Source: Liquidambar formosana (lineage: Eukaryota > Streptophyta > Magnoliopsida > Saxifragales > Altingiaceae). Taken from it: 64,000 bases of DNA. The DNA is taken from assembly GCA_039720395.1 (NCBI GenBank), contig CM077820.1, positions 52,662,631 through 52,726,630 on the forward strand, in the 5' to 3' direction. A program made the translations under genes and the position numbers. Numbering within the stretch: position 1 is the stretch's first letter; every line of letters begins with the position of its first letter. Shown here in pieces: positions 11,009 to 22,330 of the stretch. The notes beneath the pieces are model-generated. The model saw nothing but the letters and a program-made list of their open reading frames with translations, was not told the DNA's origin and searched no databases.

Positions 11009-11605
11009 CTCTACTCATCGATCCGTACGCTTGAAGGGTTTGACAAGTTGAAGAAGAGCATTCTGCTGATGTCAGCATTTGCTGACGTCATCTGCTGATG
11101 TCAGCCGTGCGGATGCTGACATCAGCAGGGAGAAAAAACCCTACCAATCCACTCGTCTATTCAAGGGGAATCTACCTGTGAAATTTCATCCAGATCCGAG
11201 ATCGTTTAAGGGGTTTTTCAATTTTTCCTTTGATTTTCCAGAAAAATGGTGGTTTTTTCGAAAACCCTCAATCCAGCCACATGTGTTCGAGTTTGATGGG
11301 TCAAATTGATGCAGAGAGTGCCGATTTGGAGTTTCTTAAGCCCCTTTGGTGTTCGTTGCTCCATGTCATTGGTTTTTTGTTGAGATTTCCCTTGTAACAG
11401 CCGTGAACCCTCCTGGTATGCCATACAAAACTATTCCTTTTCTTTTTGTGGCTGTGTTTGAAGGTCTAGCTGGAGTTTTTGTGGGCTGTGTGTGCTGTCT
11501 ATTGACCATTTGTGGGCTGTGTGTGCTACCTATTGACTGTCTGTTGCTTGGGGCCATATTTGGTGTGTTTGGACTTTGTTTGGGTGGTTGAGTGCTGTCT
11601 ACATC

Positions 11606-12503
11606 ATGTCAGAAGTTAGTCAGACCTCTGAAAGCCATCAGAGTAGGGTAATGGGTCTAGCAATACCCACTAATGACAACCCTACACTCCAAATCACAAC
11701 CGTGAAATTAGATGGGCCTAACTATTTAGCCTGGTCTCGCTCAGCAACCTTATATCTCACGAGTAAAGGAAAGATGGGATATTTGAATGGTAAGGTGAAA
11801 GAACCTCCAGTAGTTGACCCTTCATATGAGAAGTGGAATGCAGAGAATTCTATGGTTATGTCTTGGCTTTTACATTCGATGCAACCAGAGGTTAGTGATG
11901 GCTACTTGCTTTTGCGAACTGCAAAGGAGATTTGGGATGCAGTTGCACAAACTTATTCACAGGTAGGGAACATAGCCCAGTTGTATGACTTGAAGCGTCG
12001 TATTCATGAGACTACCCAAGATGATAAGCCTTTATCAGTTTATTTCCATAAACTCCAGGCATTGTGGCAGGAATTGGATTATTATCAAGATTTTCGAGCT
12101 GAGTGTTTGGCTGAGTGTTCGGCTGACACCTTGAAGTTTAATAACCTTATTGAGCAGGAGCGGATATTTGATTTTCTCGCTGGGCTCAGAGATGAATATG
12201 ATCCGATTCGTATACAGATTCTAGGAAAGGAACCTCTTCCTCCGCTAAGAAGTGTATATGCTTATGTTCAGCATGAGGAGAGTAGAAGGAATACTATGTT
12301 TCACTCTACCTCCCAGGGGCGCTCTGCGCTTACTATTGCTTCTCAGCGAACCCAAAGAGGTGTTCTATCCGGTCATGATGGAGGCAAAAGTGTTGATTCT
12401 ATTTCTGATGACAAGGATAAGTTATTTTGTGATCATTGCCAGAAACCGAGACATACCAAGGAAACTTGCTGGAGGCTCCATGGTCGCCCTACTAGAGGTA
12501 GGG
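11606..12503 (+). pseudogene. Copia gag
   Basis: The start is ATG 11606 (MSEVSQTSE); the upstream part of the open frame begins with TTG and is not a credible start. The capsid-type region KLDGPNYLAWS...MSWLLHSM...IWDAVAQTYS...YDLKRRI is typical of plant Copia Gag. It is followed by a CX2CX4HX4C zinc knuckle (CDHCQKPRHTKETC) near 12430-12470. A single missing G in the run at about 12500-12506 breaks the frame before protease, so Gag would end in unrelated residues at 12649. Confidence 0.9.
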
Positions 12504-15500
12504 GGGCCGTACTGGTGGTTCCTCTCGGTCCCACGCTCAATATTCTACAGCTGTGGATAGTATTCCAACTACTTCATTACCTTCTGGAACTTCTGATGCT
12601 GAGTCTGTGGCACTTACCAGAGCAGAAGTTGAGTCTCTCAGACGCCTAGTGTCTCAACTGAATACATCCACCACTGCATCTACTTCTTTAGCCCACTCAG
12701 GTAATTTGGCTACTTCTTTTAGTGCATCATGTAATTCCTCTTATCGTCCTTGGATTATTGATTCTGGGGCTTCTGACCATATGACTAGTTTGTCTACCTT
12801 GTTTCATTCTTACCATACTTGTTCAGGTAGGGATAAGGTTAGGGTAGCTGATGGTTCTTTGTCATCTGTTTCAGGGAAAGGTTCTATTTCTATTAACCCT
12901 GATATGTCTCTTTCTTCAGTTTTACATGTTCCCAACTTTTCTAACAATCTCTTGTCCATTAGCTGCATCACTGCTGATCTAAATTGTAGTGTAACCTTTT
13001 ATCCTTCTCATTGTGTTTTTCAGGACCTAGTTACGAGGAGGATGATTGGCAGTGGTAGTGTGAGAGATGGTCTTTACCTTTTGGATCCCATTGAGAAGGA
13101 TGGTGGTCGAATTGTGCATGCACACCAGTTTGGGAGATGTGCTGCTTCTGAAGATAACCTTTGGCTCTGGCATAGAAGATTGGGCCACCCCTCATTTTTT
13201 TTGTTTCAACGTCTTTTTCCATCTTTGTTTTCTAGAATAAATGTTTCTCAATTTAAGTGCGAAGTGTGTGAACTTGCTAAACATCATCGAACTTCATTTC
13301 CACCTAGTTTTAATAGAAGTAACTTACCTTTTACTATTGTGCACACTGATGTATGGGTCCCTCCCGCATTATCTCATTATCTGGCTTTCGATGGTTTGTT
13401 ACTTTTATTGATGATTTCTCTAGGACTACATGGGTGTATCTGTTGAAAGAAAAAAGTGATGTTTTCTCATGTTTTCAGACTTTCCATAAAATGGTGCTTA
13501 ACCAATTTAATACCTCCATCAAAATTGTTCATTCTGATAATGGAGGTGAGTATCTTTATGGGGGTCTTCAATACTATTTTCAGGATCATGGTATCATCCA
13601 TCAGACTTCTTGTGTGAATACTCCTCAACAAAATGGTGTTGCGGAAAGAAAAAATCGCCACCTTCTTGAGGTAGCTAGGGCTTTGATGTTCTCTATGTAT
13701 GTTCCTAAATCCTATTGGGGGGATCCAGTGCTTACTGCTGCATATTTAATGAATCGGATGCCTTCTAGAGTACTTGCTCACAAAGCACCGATTGATTTGT
13801 TGTCTTTATCCTCATGATGTCGTACTTTTCTTATTCCTCCTCGTTTTTTTGGGTGTGTTTGCTTTGTTCATGTTTCTGTCCAGGCTCGTAGTAAGTTAGA
13901 TCCTCGAGCTTTGAAATGCATTTTCTTGGGCTACTCACCTACTCAAAAGGGGTATAAGTGTTATCATCCTCCTTCACGCAAGAAGTTTGTCACTATGGAT
14001 GTTACTTTTCTTGAATCGGTGTCCTATTTTTGCTCACCCCAAACTTCTCTTCGGGGGGAGAGTTGTAATGAAGAGAAGTCTTCTGTACTTCCTACTCTTA
14101 TATCTCCTTCTGAACCTATTCTTGTTCCATCTCAAGGCTTGGAAGAACAGCATCCTCCTCCCAAGGAATTACAGGTCTATTCAAGGAGACAGAAGGAAAA
14201 GACCATTTCTCCTCTCTATGGCCAACCGTCATCCTTGGACTCAGGTAATATCATATCTACTCCTGTTCCAGTTACTCTTGATGATTCTGATATTCCTATT
14301 GCTCTTCGTAAAGGAGTTAGATCTTGTACTCAACATCCTATCTCTAACTTTGTCTCCTATCATAGTCTTTCCCCATTTTTCCATACCTTTGTTTCCCAAT
14401 TGTCTTCTGTGTCTATTCCTAACATTTTGCAGGATGTACTTTATGATAAAAAATGGAAGGAAGCTATGCGTGAAGAGATGACTGCTCTTCAGAAAAATAA
14501 AACTTGGGATTTAGTTGAATTGCCTATGGGGAAGAAGACAGTTGGATGCAAATGGGTGTTCACAGTAAAGCATAAGGCTGATGGTTCAGTGGAAAGGTAT
14601 AAAGCTAGATTGGTAGCAAAAGGCTTCACACAGACATATGGCATTGATTACCAGGAGACATTTGCTCCCGTGGCCAAGATGAATTCTGTTCGAGTCCTAC
14701 TTTCTTTAGCTGCCAACTTTGGATGGGCTCTTCATCAGTTGGATGTTAAAAATGCATTCCTCCATGGAGATCTAGAAGAGGAAGTTTACATGGATATACC
14801 TCCAGGTTTTGAAAGTGATACATCCAGGGGGAAGGTGTGCAAACTGAAGAAGGCCTTATATGGATTGAAGCAATCTCCTCGAGCGTGGTTTGAGAGATTT
14901 ACTCGAGCTATGTTGAAATATGACTTCAAACAAAGTCAGGGAGATTATACATTATTCATCAAGCACTCTTCATAGGGGAAGGTAACAGTCCTTATTGTAT
15001 ATGTGGATGATATTGTGCTAACAGGAGATGACCAGGACGAGATACAGAAACTGAAGAAACATTAGCCAATGAATTTGAGATAAAGGATTTGGGAAGTTTG
15101 AAATATTTTCTGGGTATTGAAGTTGCTAGATCTAGGACTGGCATCTTTATTTCTCAAAGAAAGTATGTGTTAGATCTTTTCAAGAAAACTGGGATGTTGG
15201 GTTCCAAACCTAGTGATACCCCTGTAGAGCAGAACTACAAGTTAGGGGAAGACCCTGAAGGTGTATTGGTGGACAAAGGTAGATATCAACGGTTGGTTGG
15301 CAAACTAATTTACTTGTCACACACCCGACCGGACATTGCCTATGCTGTTAGTCTAGTAAGTCAGTTTATGCATTCACCTTGAGAATCTCATATGGAGGCA
15401 GTCCATCGAATCCTTCGCTATTTGAAATCTGCTCCTGGAAAGGGATTGTTGTTCTCTAAACATGACCATTTGCGAGTGGAATCATACACAGATGCAGATT

Positions 15501-15955
15501 GGGCTGGTTCTGTAACCGATCGTAGGTCAACATCCGGTTATTGCACCTTTGTAGGGGGAAATCTTGTGACCTGGCGAAGTAAGAAACAAGCAGTTGTAGC
15601 CAGGTCTAGTGCTGAGGCTGAGTTCAGAGCTATGGCACAAGGAGTGTGTGAAATTATGTGGCTGAAAACATTGTTGAAAGAGCTTGGTTTTGATTCTGAT
15701 GAACCCATGAGATTGTATTGTGACAACAAAGCCGCAATTAATATTGCTCACAATCCAATCCAACATGATAGAACCAAGCATATTGAAATGGACAGGCACT
15801 TTATAAAGGAGAAATTGACTTCTGGGGTGATTTGTTTGCCTTACGTTCAAACTGGAGACCAATTGGCAGATTTTTTGACCAAAGGAGTTGCAAGTAAAGT
15901 CTTCCACACTTTCTTAAGCAAGTTGGGCATGTGTGATATCTTTGCACCAACTTGA
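12504..15955 (+). pseudogene. Copia pol: protease, integrase, RT, RNase H
   Basis: Protease has the DSGAS motif (near 12765). The integrase zinc-binding part reads WHRRLGHP...CEVCELAKH. The integrase core Asp/Asp/Glu lie in HTDVW, HSDNGGEY and NGVAERKN. RT runs from WKEAMREEM through [13 protein letters not shown] and [11 protein letters not shown] to the catalytic YVDDIVLTGDD. RNase H has YTDADWAGS and ARSSAEAEFRAM. The breaks are a frameshift near 13350 (missing G), TGA at 13815, TAG at 14973, a frameshift with TAG near 15063, and TGA at 15380. The frame ends at TGA 15953, right before the 3' LTR. Confidence 0.92.
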
Positions 15956-15962
15956 GGGGGAG
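15954..15962 (+). other. Polypurine tract
   Basis: GAGGGGGAG lies directly before the 3' LTR, the usual site for plus-strand priming. Confidence 0.8.
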
Positions 15963-16176
15963 TGTTGAAAAGTATTCTATATTGTTCTTATTTACTTGTA
16001 ATAAGATGAAGGGTACTATTGTCTTTGTACTTGTACTAGTATAAAAGATAATATACAAGAGGGAAAAACCTAAGTTCTCTCTTTTTACAGCAGCCATTTC
16101 TCTTCTCTTTTCTTCCTTCCTTTCTTCTCTTTCTTTCTTTCTTTCTTTCTTCTTTGATTAGTTATACAAATCCACT
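15963..16176 (+). repeat. Copia 3' LTR
   Basis: It is the same length as the 5' LTR and differs at two positions that I could see (TTGTCTTTG versus TTGTTTTTG; GTACTAGT versus GTATTAGT). It ends CCACT and is followed by the GTAGT target duplication. Confidence 0.95.
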
Positions 16177-16181
16177 GTAGT

Positions 16182-17728
16182 TTGGAAGAACATTAGTTGC
16201 TAGGCATGCAATCACAATTTTTACTTCTACGATAGAACTGTTTCTATTTATTGAAAAGCTTCTGTGTTTATAAACCATTTGATACTTCTATCACTTTGTC
16301 TTTTGATCTCTGAAATTGCTGCTGTGGAACAACTCTCTGCTAGCTGTTGGTAGACATACTCAGAAAAGTCAGAATCGATGTGCTATTACACCGGTAACTC
16401 TTTGGAGAAAGTATGAGTGGTTAATGGTAAATTTGAGTTGGAAAAAGTGCGAGAGTGGTAACTCTTTGGTATCGTGGTGTTCTGGGTCATTTGGTTGGAA
16501 AAAAATGCTATGGTGTTTGAGGATAAATTTGAATCAGAAGGATTGTAAGTCGAGCTAGTATTTTAGCCTCTTTTTGGGCCTCGGTTTCTAAAGTCTTTGT
16601 TGGGGTTCCTTTGTTTGTTATCAAGAGTGATTGGATGTCGGTTTGTAAATTTTAGTTTCTGTTTCTGATGTGTGAGGACATGTTGTCCTCCCTTAGTTGT
16701 AATTATTTTATACTTATTAATATAAATCATCTTTGTTGTTGATTAGAAAAAAATACTACCAGAATCAATGTTTGCAAAACTGAATGGCCAATGATGTTCA
16801 AGAGCTGTTACAATATTTTTTTCCTGACTGAAAACATAATTGGCCTTATGATTGGAATCTGCCAATTTCTATGCTAGGAGGATCTAAGGAAAATGGAAAA
16901 ATGTGATTTAGTAATATCATTGAGTTGGTATTAAGTCACTTGTTGTAGTTCTCTACTGAAACACAAGACCTTCAGCTCTGATATTTGTCTGTAAATGGAT
17001 AGTTAACTTATTGAAGATCTGTGTTATCTCCGATAAATTTTTTAAGAATATTTTTCTATTTTCCGAAGTTGCATACCTTTTAGGTTTATGCTTTGAGATT
17101 GTTGTGGCCATTTGGCAATTTAGCCGTTCATTGTGCTTTTACATACTGAAAACGATTCCATATTGTTTTTCCCATAGCATTCGGAGAGAATGTTCTGCAT
17201 CATATTCTTTTGTTTGTTTGTTGAGGTTTGTTTTATAATTTTACTAGTTTACCTCACCTGCGTTTTCTGTTATCACTATTGGTAATTACTGCAATTGTTT
17301 GAAGCGGATCCATGTTTTTAATCACTACATTTTAAGGGTTGGATTTGGATCTTCAACTGCTACTCATAATAATATGAGATATGGTTTTATTGGGATGTCA
17401 AAATGCACCATGATATCTACATGAAGCCTTCTCCCTCCCTCTCTCTTTTCTGCTAAGTAAATGAAGCCTATTCTGTCAATCATCTAATACATGTATCTAC
17501 GCTACATGTTTCACTTATTTCTCCTGATATTCAATTGTCTAGTATTATTGATCTGATATCTATTTATTTAGAAATTCTGCATGTAGTTACAATCATCTGC
17601 ACCATGTTTGTTCTCTTGGTGGGCTTTTAAAGCATATGCTGATTTTTTATTCATGGCTTGGCTGTACATTTTTTTAGTTGTAGAATTTTTCTAATGATGG
17701 AATACTGACTCTGCCTTGTCTTAATTAG
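16182..17728 (+). other. REV3 intron sequence upstream of REV3 exon, unit B
   Basis: This 1.5-kb stretch is non-coding and matches 49800-51370 in unit F almost base for base. It ends in a good acceptor (TTGTCTTAATTAG) for the REV3 exon at 17729, so it is most simply a REV3 intron or a degraded upstream part of REV3. I recognise no coding sequence in it. Confidence 0.55.
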
Positions 17729-18005
17729 GTCGCTTCTCAACCTGCAATGGAGTGCCTACCACTTGTAATGGAGCTGGAATCTGGTTTTTATGCAGATCCA
17801 GTTTTTGTTTTGGACTTTCAGTCTCTTTATCCATCGATGGTAATTGTGTACAACCTCTGCTTTTGTACATGCCTCGGAAAAGTGGAGCCTACAAAGGCAA
17901 ATACGCTTGGTGTTAGGTTTTTTTTCCCCAGATCCAGATGTGTTGAGGGATTTAAAACATCAAATACTGGTTACGCCAAATGGTGTTATGTAAGTACCTT
18001 CATAG
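17729..18005 (+). pseudogene. REV3: REV3 (DNA polymerase zeta) exon, unit B copy
   Basis: This encodes [23 protein letters not shown] and [26 protein letters not shown], the family-B polymerase region of REV3 with motif A (DFQSLYPS, metal-binding Asp and steric-gate Tyr). REV3 extends DNA past lesions (translesion synthesis). One extra G near 17910 shifts the frame. At the exon end TGTAAG replaces the TGTACA of unit F and gives a stop, and CAG becomes TAG before the donor GTAATTC. No further REV3 exon follows: about 190 bp later the sequence breaks into LRR fragments. Confidence 0.85.
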
Positions 18006-18164
18006 GTAATTCTTAGAAGTTCTTTATGCCAAAAAAATAGTTAAAATAGTTTTTTGGCTTGTCTTCACCTGTATAATATATGGATTTGCTTTAAGCATGC
18101 ATTGGGTGGTAGGTAAATATTGTTGTTGATTTAGCTGTATGAAGAAATGTATCTATTACCTGGT

Positions 18165-19173
18165 TCACTTCCATATCAGATTCAAATTCTATGCAATTAT
18201 TGGAGTCATTAGAACGTTTAAATATGGATTGGTGCAAATCCATAGAAAAATTACCTGATCTATCACACTTGGAAAGGCTGAAAGGAGTATCACGTCATCA
18301 ATGCTTGTAATTTAGCTGACATTGAAGGCCTTAAGCTCTTGAAATCCTTGGAGACTTTGGATGTATCAGACTGTAAATCACTGGAGAGGAAATTGGATCT
18401 GTCAAACCTAAATAATTTGAAGGAATTAAAAATTCGTGGTTGGAAGAAATTAACTAAGACACCGTTTGGTTGCACTTATTTTAAGATCCTTTTTTACTTT
18501 TGAAAGCAAAAAGTTGTGAAAGCAAAAAACAATGTTTGGTTAGAGGAAATAAAAAGGATTTTTAGAAAGTAAAAAGCAAAATATATGATTTTAAACAAAA
18601 GCAATGAAGATTATTTGCTTTTAAAAGTCATTTTTATCATTTGGATGAGTTTGACCTTAACTCGAAAAACTTGTGATCGAGAGAGGTTATATATGTACTA
18701 GGTTTCCGCCTGGGCAACAATGATTCGGTAGAGTTTCTCATTACATCCAAAAAAATTACCAGCGAAATTAATTTTACCAAACACGCATTTACTTTTGTTG
18801 CTTCTACTTGAAAGTAAAAAGCAAGAAAGTGCAATATGATTTTTACTACTAAAAAAAAAAATCTTTTAAAAAGTCGAACCAAATGGTGCCTAAGATCCGG
18901 GGACTTGAGGAACTAGAATCCTTAAAATGGTTGGACATTTCTAAATGCAAGATTAGAAAATCACCTGATTTGTCAAACTTAAAAAAAAATTGGTAGGAAT
19001 TAAATGTTTCTTGGTGTAAGAAACTAACAGAGATCTGGGGACTTGAGGAATTGAAATCCTTAGAAGTTTTGGACATTTGTGGATGCAAGTTAATTGAAAA
19101 ATTACCAAATTCGTCGTCCATAGAGATACGTTCGGATTCAAGGGAGGAGAATTTAACGGATTTAGATGTTTGA
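18165..19173 (+). pseudogene. LRR fragment C1 (TNL-derived), interrupted by a MITE
   Basis: Two LRR-coding stretches flank a MITE. The first (about 18195-18454) reads LLESLERLNMDWCKSIEKLPDLSHLERLK. After a frame change it continues LADIEGLKLLKSLETLDVSD to the end LKIRGWKKLT. The second (18894-19173) reads IRGLEELESLKWLDISKCK, PDLSNLKK, and LTEIWGLEELKSLEVLDICGCK. There are frameshifts and a stop in LKKNW*. No start, TIR or NB domain is nearby. A related copy without the MITE is at 22330-22764. Confidence 0.75.
18458..18890. mobile_element. PIF/Harbinger-type MITE inserted in LRR coding sequence
   Basis: The 433-bp element starts GACACCGTTTGGTT and ends with the complement of GGCACCATTTGGTT. 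It is flanked by TAA at 18455-18457 and 18891-18893. A 3-bp TWA duplication with this kind of G-rich TIR is typical of Tourist/PIF-Harbinger MITEs. Fragment 22330-22764 gives the uninterrupted LRR sequence. Confidence 0.8.
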
Positions 19174-19841
19174 TGGCGACATCTTTCCAATTTGCTTACC
19201 TGATGGCATGGTATATCTCACTTTTCTATTGAAATAATGTTTTCTTATTGCAAGAGGGATTTTCCATTATTGCTTATTGATAATCTTTTCTTTCTCTATT
19301 TGATGTCTTGGTTAGGTTATGGTTGGAGTGGTTAATGAACAATATCCAATTGATTATAGTAAGGATCAACTTCTTTCCAATTTGGCACATCATCATCATC
19401 AAGTCAAAAACAAATACAAATATATGGCTCCAGAGAATTCCCCTAACGAGCATGGGTCGTAAGGACCATGGTAAGTCTCTCTTTACTTTCGTCGTTCGTT
19501 CAAATTTTTTTTTCTTTGGTTCCAATAGCACACGACTCTGAAACTTATGAATTTTGATAACAATCTTGATCGTTTGATCACATACACATTCGTGATTTTT
19601 TTATTTTTTTTTCTTTTTGTTTCAAAGGGAATTCTATTGGGTAGTAAAATGGAAAAGGCTGCTGTATACATGGAAATTTGCTGACTGAAAATACATAGAT
19701 AATTGTATGGATTGAAGGCCTCAAGTCCTGGAATCACTTAATTGTATGGATTTTATAAGCATGCCATGTGTCTGCAGTTATGGCTTACTGATTGTGTTTC
19801 CTTTTTGGTTAGGTGTTTGGGTGTTGTTAATTATTCCGTAA

Positions 19842-20080
19842 GGCTATGTTTGTTTGGTGGGAATGGAATGGATGGAATGTTAACTCATTCCAATTCATTT
19901 CAAACAATATGGTTGGACGAGGTAGTTAAATGGGAATGGAATCAAAGAATAAAGTAGTAGTGAATTATAATGATATTCATTCCGCAATATTTATTTTAAT
20001 CTCATTCCATTCCAGATTATTTTGAGTATGGAAATAGATTTCATTCACACCCATTCCACTCCAATCAGACAAACATGGCC
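19842..20080. mobile_element. PIF/Harbinger-type MITE
   Basis: The 239-bp element starts GGCTATGTTTGTTTGG and ends with the complement of GGCCATGTTTGTCTG, with TAA target duplications at 19839-19841 and 20081-20083. The inner part is rich in GGAATGGAATGG and its complement, giving a foldback. It is non-coding. Confidence 0.75.
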
Positions 20081-20257
20081 TAAGTGTATTTCATAGGGCA
20101 AGGATATAAGCACCAATAAACAATGTCTACTAAAAGATGTCACTAGTCCCCTGGGAGGCTGGGATGGTGAACAGTGAACTTGATCTTGAAATATCCTGTT
20201 ATATGGCTATTGCACTGGTACATTTGTTGAAAAGCCCTGGAGCATGCTTAAAAATAT

Positions 20258-20666
20258 GAGGGGGGCTATTGTCACCACATAAAGTATTTTAAACCCTGCA
20301 TTTAATTTATATTTTTTAAAATATAAAAGGTTTCTATGAAAGCTAGTCACTTTTTCCATTATAAAACATCATTTCGAAAAATTTTGTAAAAGAAATTTTT
20401 TTCAAAATCTGTCGTTTAAGTGGATTTTTTGGCCATTTATAATTTCTATTTCATTTTTACAAAATATTTTATGAAAATAGCCAAAAACTCTACTTAAACG
20501 ATAGATTTTAGAAAAATTTTCTTCTACAAAGTATTCAAAATAATGTTTTTTAGTGGACTACACAACCAGTTTTCTTAGAAACCTTTTATATTTTTCGTAA
20601 AATTTTAAAAAGTGTAAACAGAATGGGAGATTTAGAATACTTTATGTGGTGGTAGTAGCTTGACCC
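20258..20666. mobile_element. Mutator-type MITE
   Basis: The inverted ends pair CTATTGTCACCACATAAAGT with the complement of ACTTTATGTGGTGGTAGTAG. The flanking 9-bp repeat TAAAAATAT (20249-20257 and 20667-20675) has the length expected for Mutator superfamily insertion. The inner arms are further complementary (AAAATATAAAAGGTTTC). It is similar in build to the MITE at 1011-1408. Confidence 0.75.
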
Positions 20667-20889
20667 TAAAAATATTTGTAATGACAGCTGAATTTGAACT
20701 ACTCTCATAAAATATAAGTGACATAGAACTGCATTTTCCAAAATCATTTCTTGAAGCGCATCTAAACAACTATTATAATAGTATTAAATTGAGTCATCAC
20801 ATGCTCCCCGCTGCTAGTAGAACTTCCATTATGATATTTAAGTAATGCCATTTAGCTTTCATCAGTTAGCATTCATTATTTGAAATTTG

Positions 20890-22330
20890 GTTGTTGGAAC
20901 TGACTATCCGTTAGCCGTAGATATGATAATAAAATTGGACACGAGCATTCGAAACTTTTGAAAAATTAATTAAAGAGAAATGTTGTGTAGTCCTAATTTT
21001 TTTGACAAAATTTACTTATATAAATATTAAATAACGTGCCAACTTGGTTAATTAATTAAAAATATTACTAAAAAAAATTAATATAATAGGACGATGTGAC
21101 GGTTGCCATATCATTTCAGTAAGAGATTTGAAAATAAAATTTACATTCTTTTAACATTTTCATTTATAAAATTGACATTTGGGCTTTAAAGTTCAACAAA
21201 TACATAAAATTGATGATTAATAAAATTTTGATTATATGTATTCCAGTGTAAGCCATCACATGTTTCTATATTTCTACAAACGTATTGCTGATTAAATGTG
21301 ATCCAAGTTTACCTTTCTCAACAACAACATCAAAACAAAAAACAAGAGGAGATAAATGGCATTGACAAATCAAATTGGTCCGGGCATATATTTAAAGGGC
21401 TTAAAGCCTAACCTGTTACTAAATGGGTCTGAAAAATAGCAACGTAACCTATAAATTTCTGGTCATTTTTGCAAGTTTAGGGTTTTAACAGAGAGAGACG
21501 GTCAGTTTTTGGTTTTAGAGAGAAAGACAAACAGTTTAAGATTTTCATGATGCTGTTTATGTCTCAAATTATATGCTCAAAATAGCTCAAAAATGGAGGG
21601 CTCATCAAAAGAGGGATGAGGATGCGCTCTTAACATCAATACTCTTTTTGCAATTGATAAAAAAAGTAGAATATTCATTAATTTGAAATAAGAAAGCACA
21701 AAAGTTCAACTTTCTTCAAAGGCATGTCTTTGCGGGGTTGGTTGAATGGTCAGACTTTAGGTGTGTTTCCTAGAAGTCATCGTTTCAATTCTTCGCAAAG
21801 ATTGTTGCTTGTGTGGGTATAGGATATCTCACACGAGCCATTAGAAGAATTGTTCGGGTTGAAACTTCAACGGGAGTAAGGCCTAAGATACCCTAATAGT
21901 TAATAATAAAAAAATTTTAAATAAAAACTTTCTTCAAAAACAACTGGAAAGGATTAAAAAAAGGTTTTCAATTTGTTTTGAGAGAGAGAGAGAGAGAGTT
22001 AATTTAATTATAGTCGAATCATCTTTCTCGAGAATTACTGCCACTAAGATGAATGTATAAATAATTGTCCCTATCTTTTTTTGGGAAGAGAGAAACACAG
22101 TTTCTCCCAAAACAAAACAAATCCCATTTGATGCTATGCAAGATTATATACTATTATAAATTAATTTTTTAATAGAGAAATTATGTTACCCATTCTTTAT
22201 CAATGCATAGGTGAATAAGATGATGAAATAACACTACTCTAATACTCTTTGTAAAAATTTTAGAAGTAATTCAATTTTTAACCTTTTCAAACAAATACCA
22301 ATTTGTTGAGTCTATTTTTGCAAACCTAAA
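20890..22330. repeat. Duplicated intergenic segment (copy 1 of 2)
   Basis: This segment matches 23405-24560 over most of its length, from GGAACTGACT..TTAGC to the TTGTTGAGTCTATTTTTGCAAA motif. Copy 1 is longer because of a SINE (21721-21926) and small indels. The two copies flank LRR fragment C2. I see no gene in it; GTTTAGGGTTTT near 21476 and 23990 only resembles the telomere-like motif found in many plant promoters. Confidence 0.7.
21721..21926 (+). mobile_element. tRNA-derived SINE
   Basis: It has a box A-like motif (GGTTGGTTGAATGGTCAG, about 21736-21753) and a weaker box B (GTTTCAATTCTTCG), followed by a body ending in a TAATAATAAAAAAA tract. It is flanked by a 13-bp target duplication, AACTTTCTTCAAA, at 21708-21720 and 21927-21939. 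The duplicated segment near 24180-24200 shows the empty site. Confidence 0.8.

Larger units (their letters stand above)
10783..16176 (+). mobile_element. Copia LTR retrotransposon, near-complete, TG...CT ends
   Basis: The element is 5394 bp with two 214-bp LTRs that differ at two sites by eye. It has a PBS just after the 5' LTR, a purine-rich tract before the 3' LTR, and gag-protease-integrase-RT-RNase H in Copia order. A perfect 5-bp target duplication GTAGT lies at 10778-10782 and 16177-16181. The empty site is preserved in unit F at about 49795-49810 (GGCTGTAGTTTGGAAG). The gag-pol frame is broken at about six places, so the copy is not autonomous now. Confidence 0.95.

Noticed and set aside
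11576..11605. Longer N-terminus for Copia Gag
   Set aside because: The extension begins with TTG and codes residues unlike Gag; ATG 11606 is the natural start.
15527..15907. Minus-strand 126-codon ORF in the Copia RNase H region
   Set aside because: It is antisense to a clear RNase H domain and has no recognisable motif.
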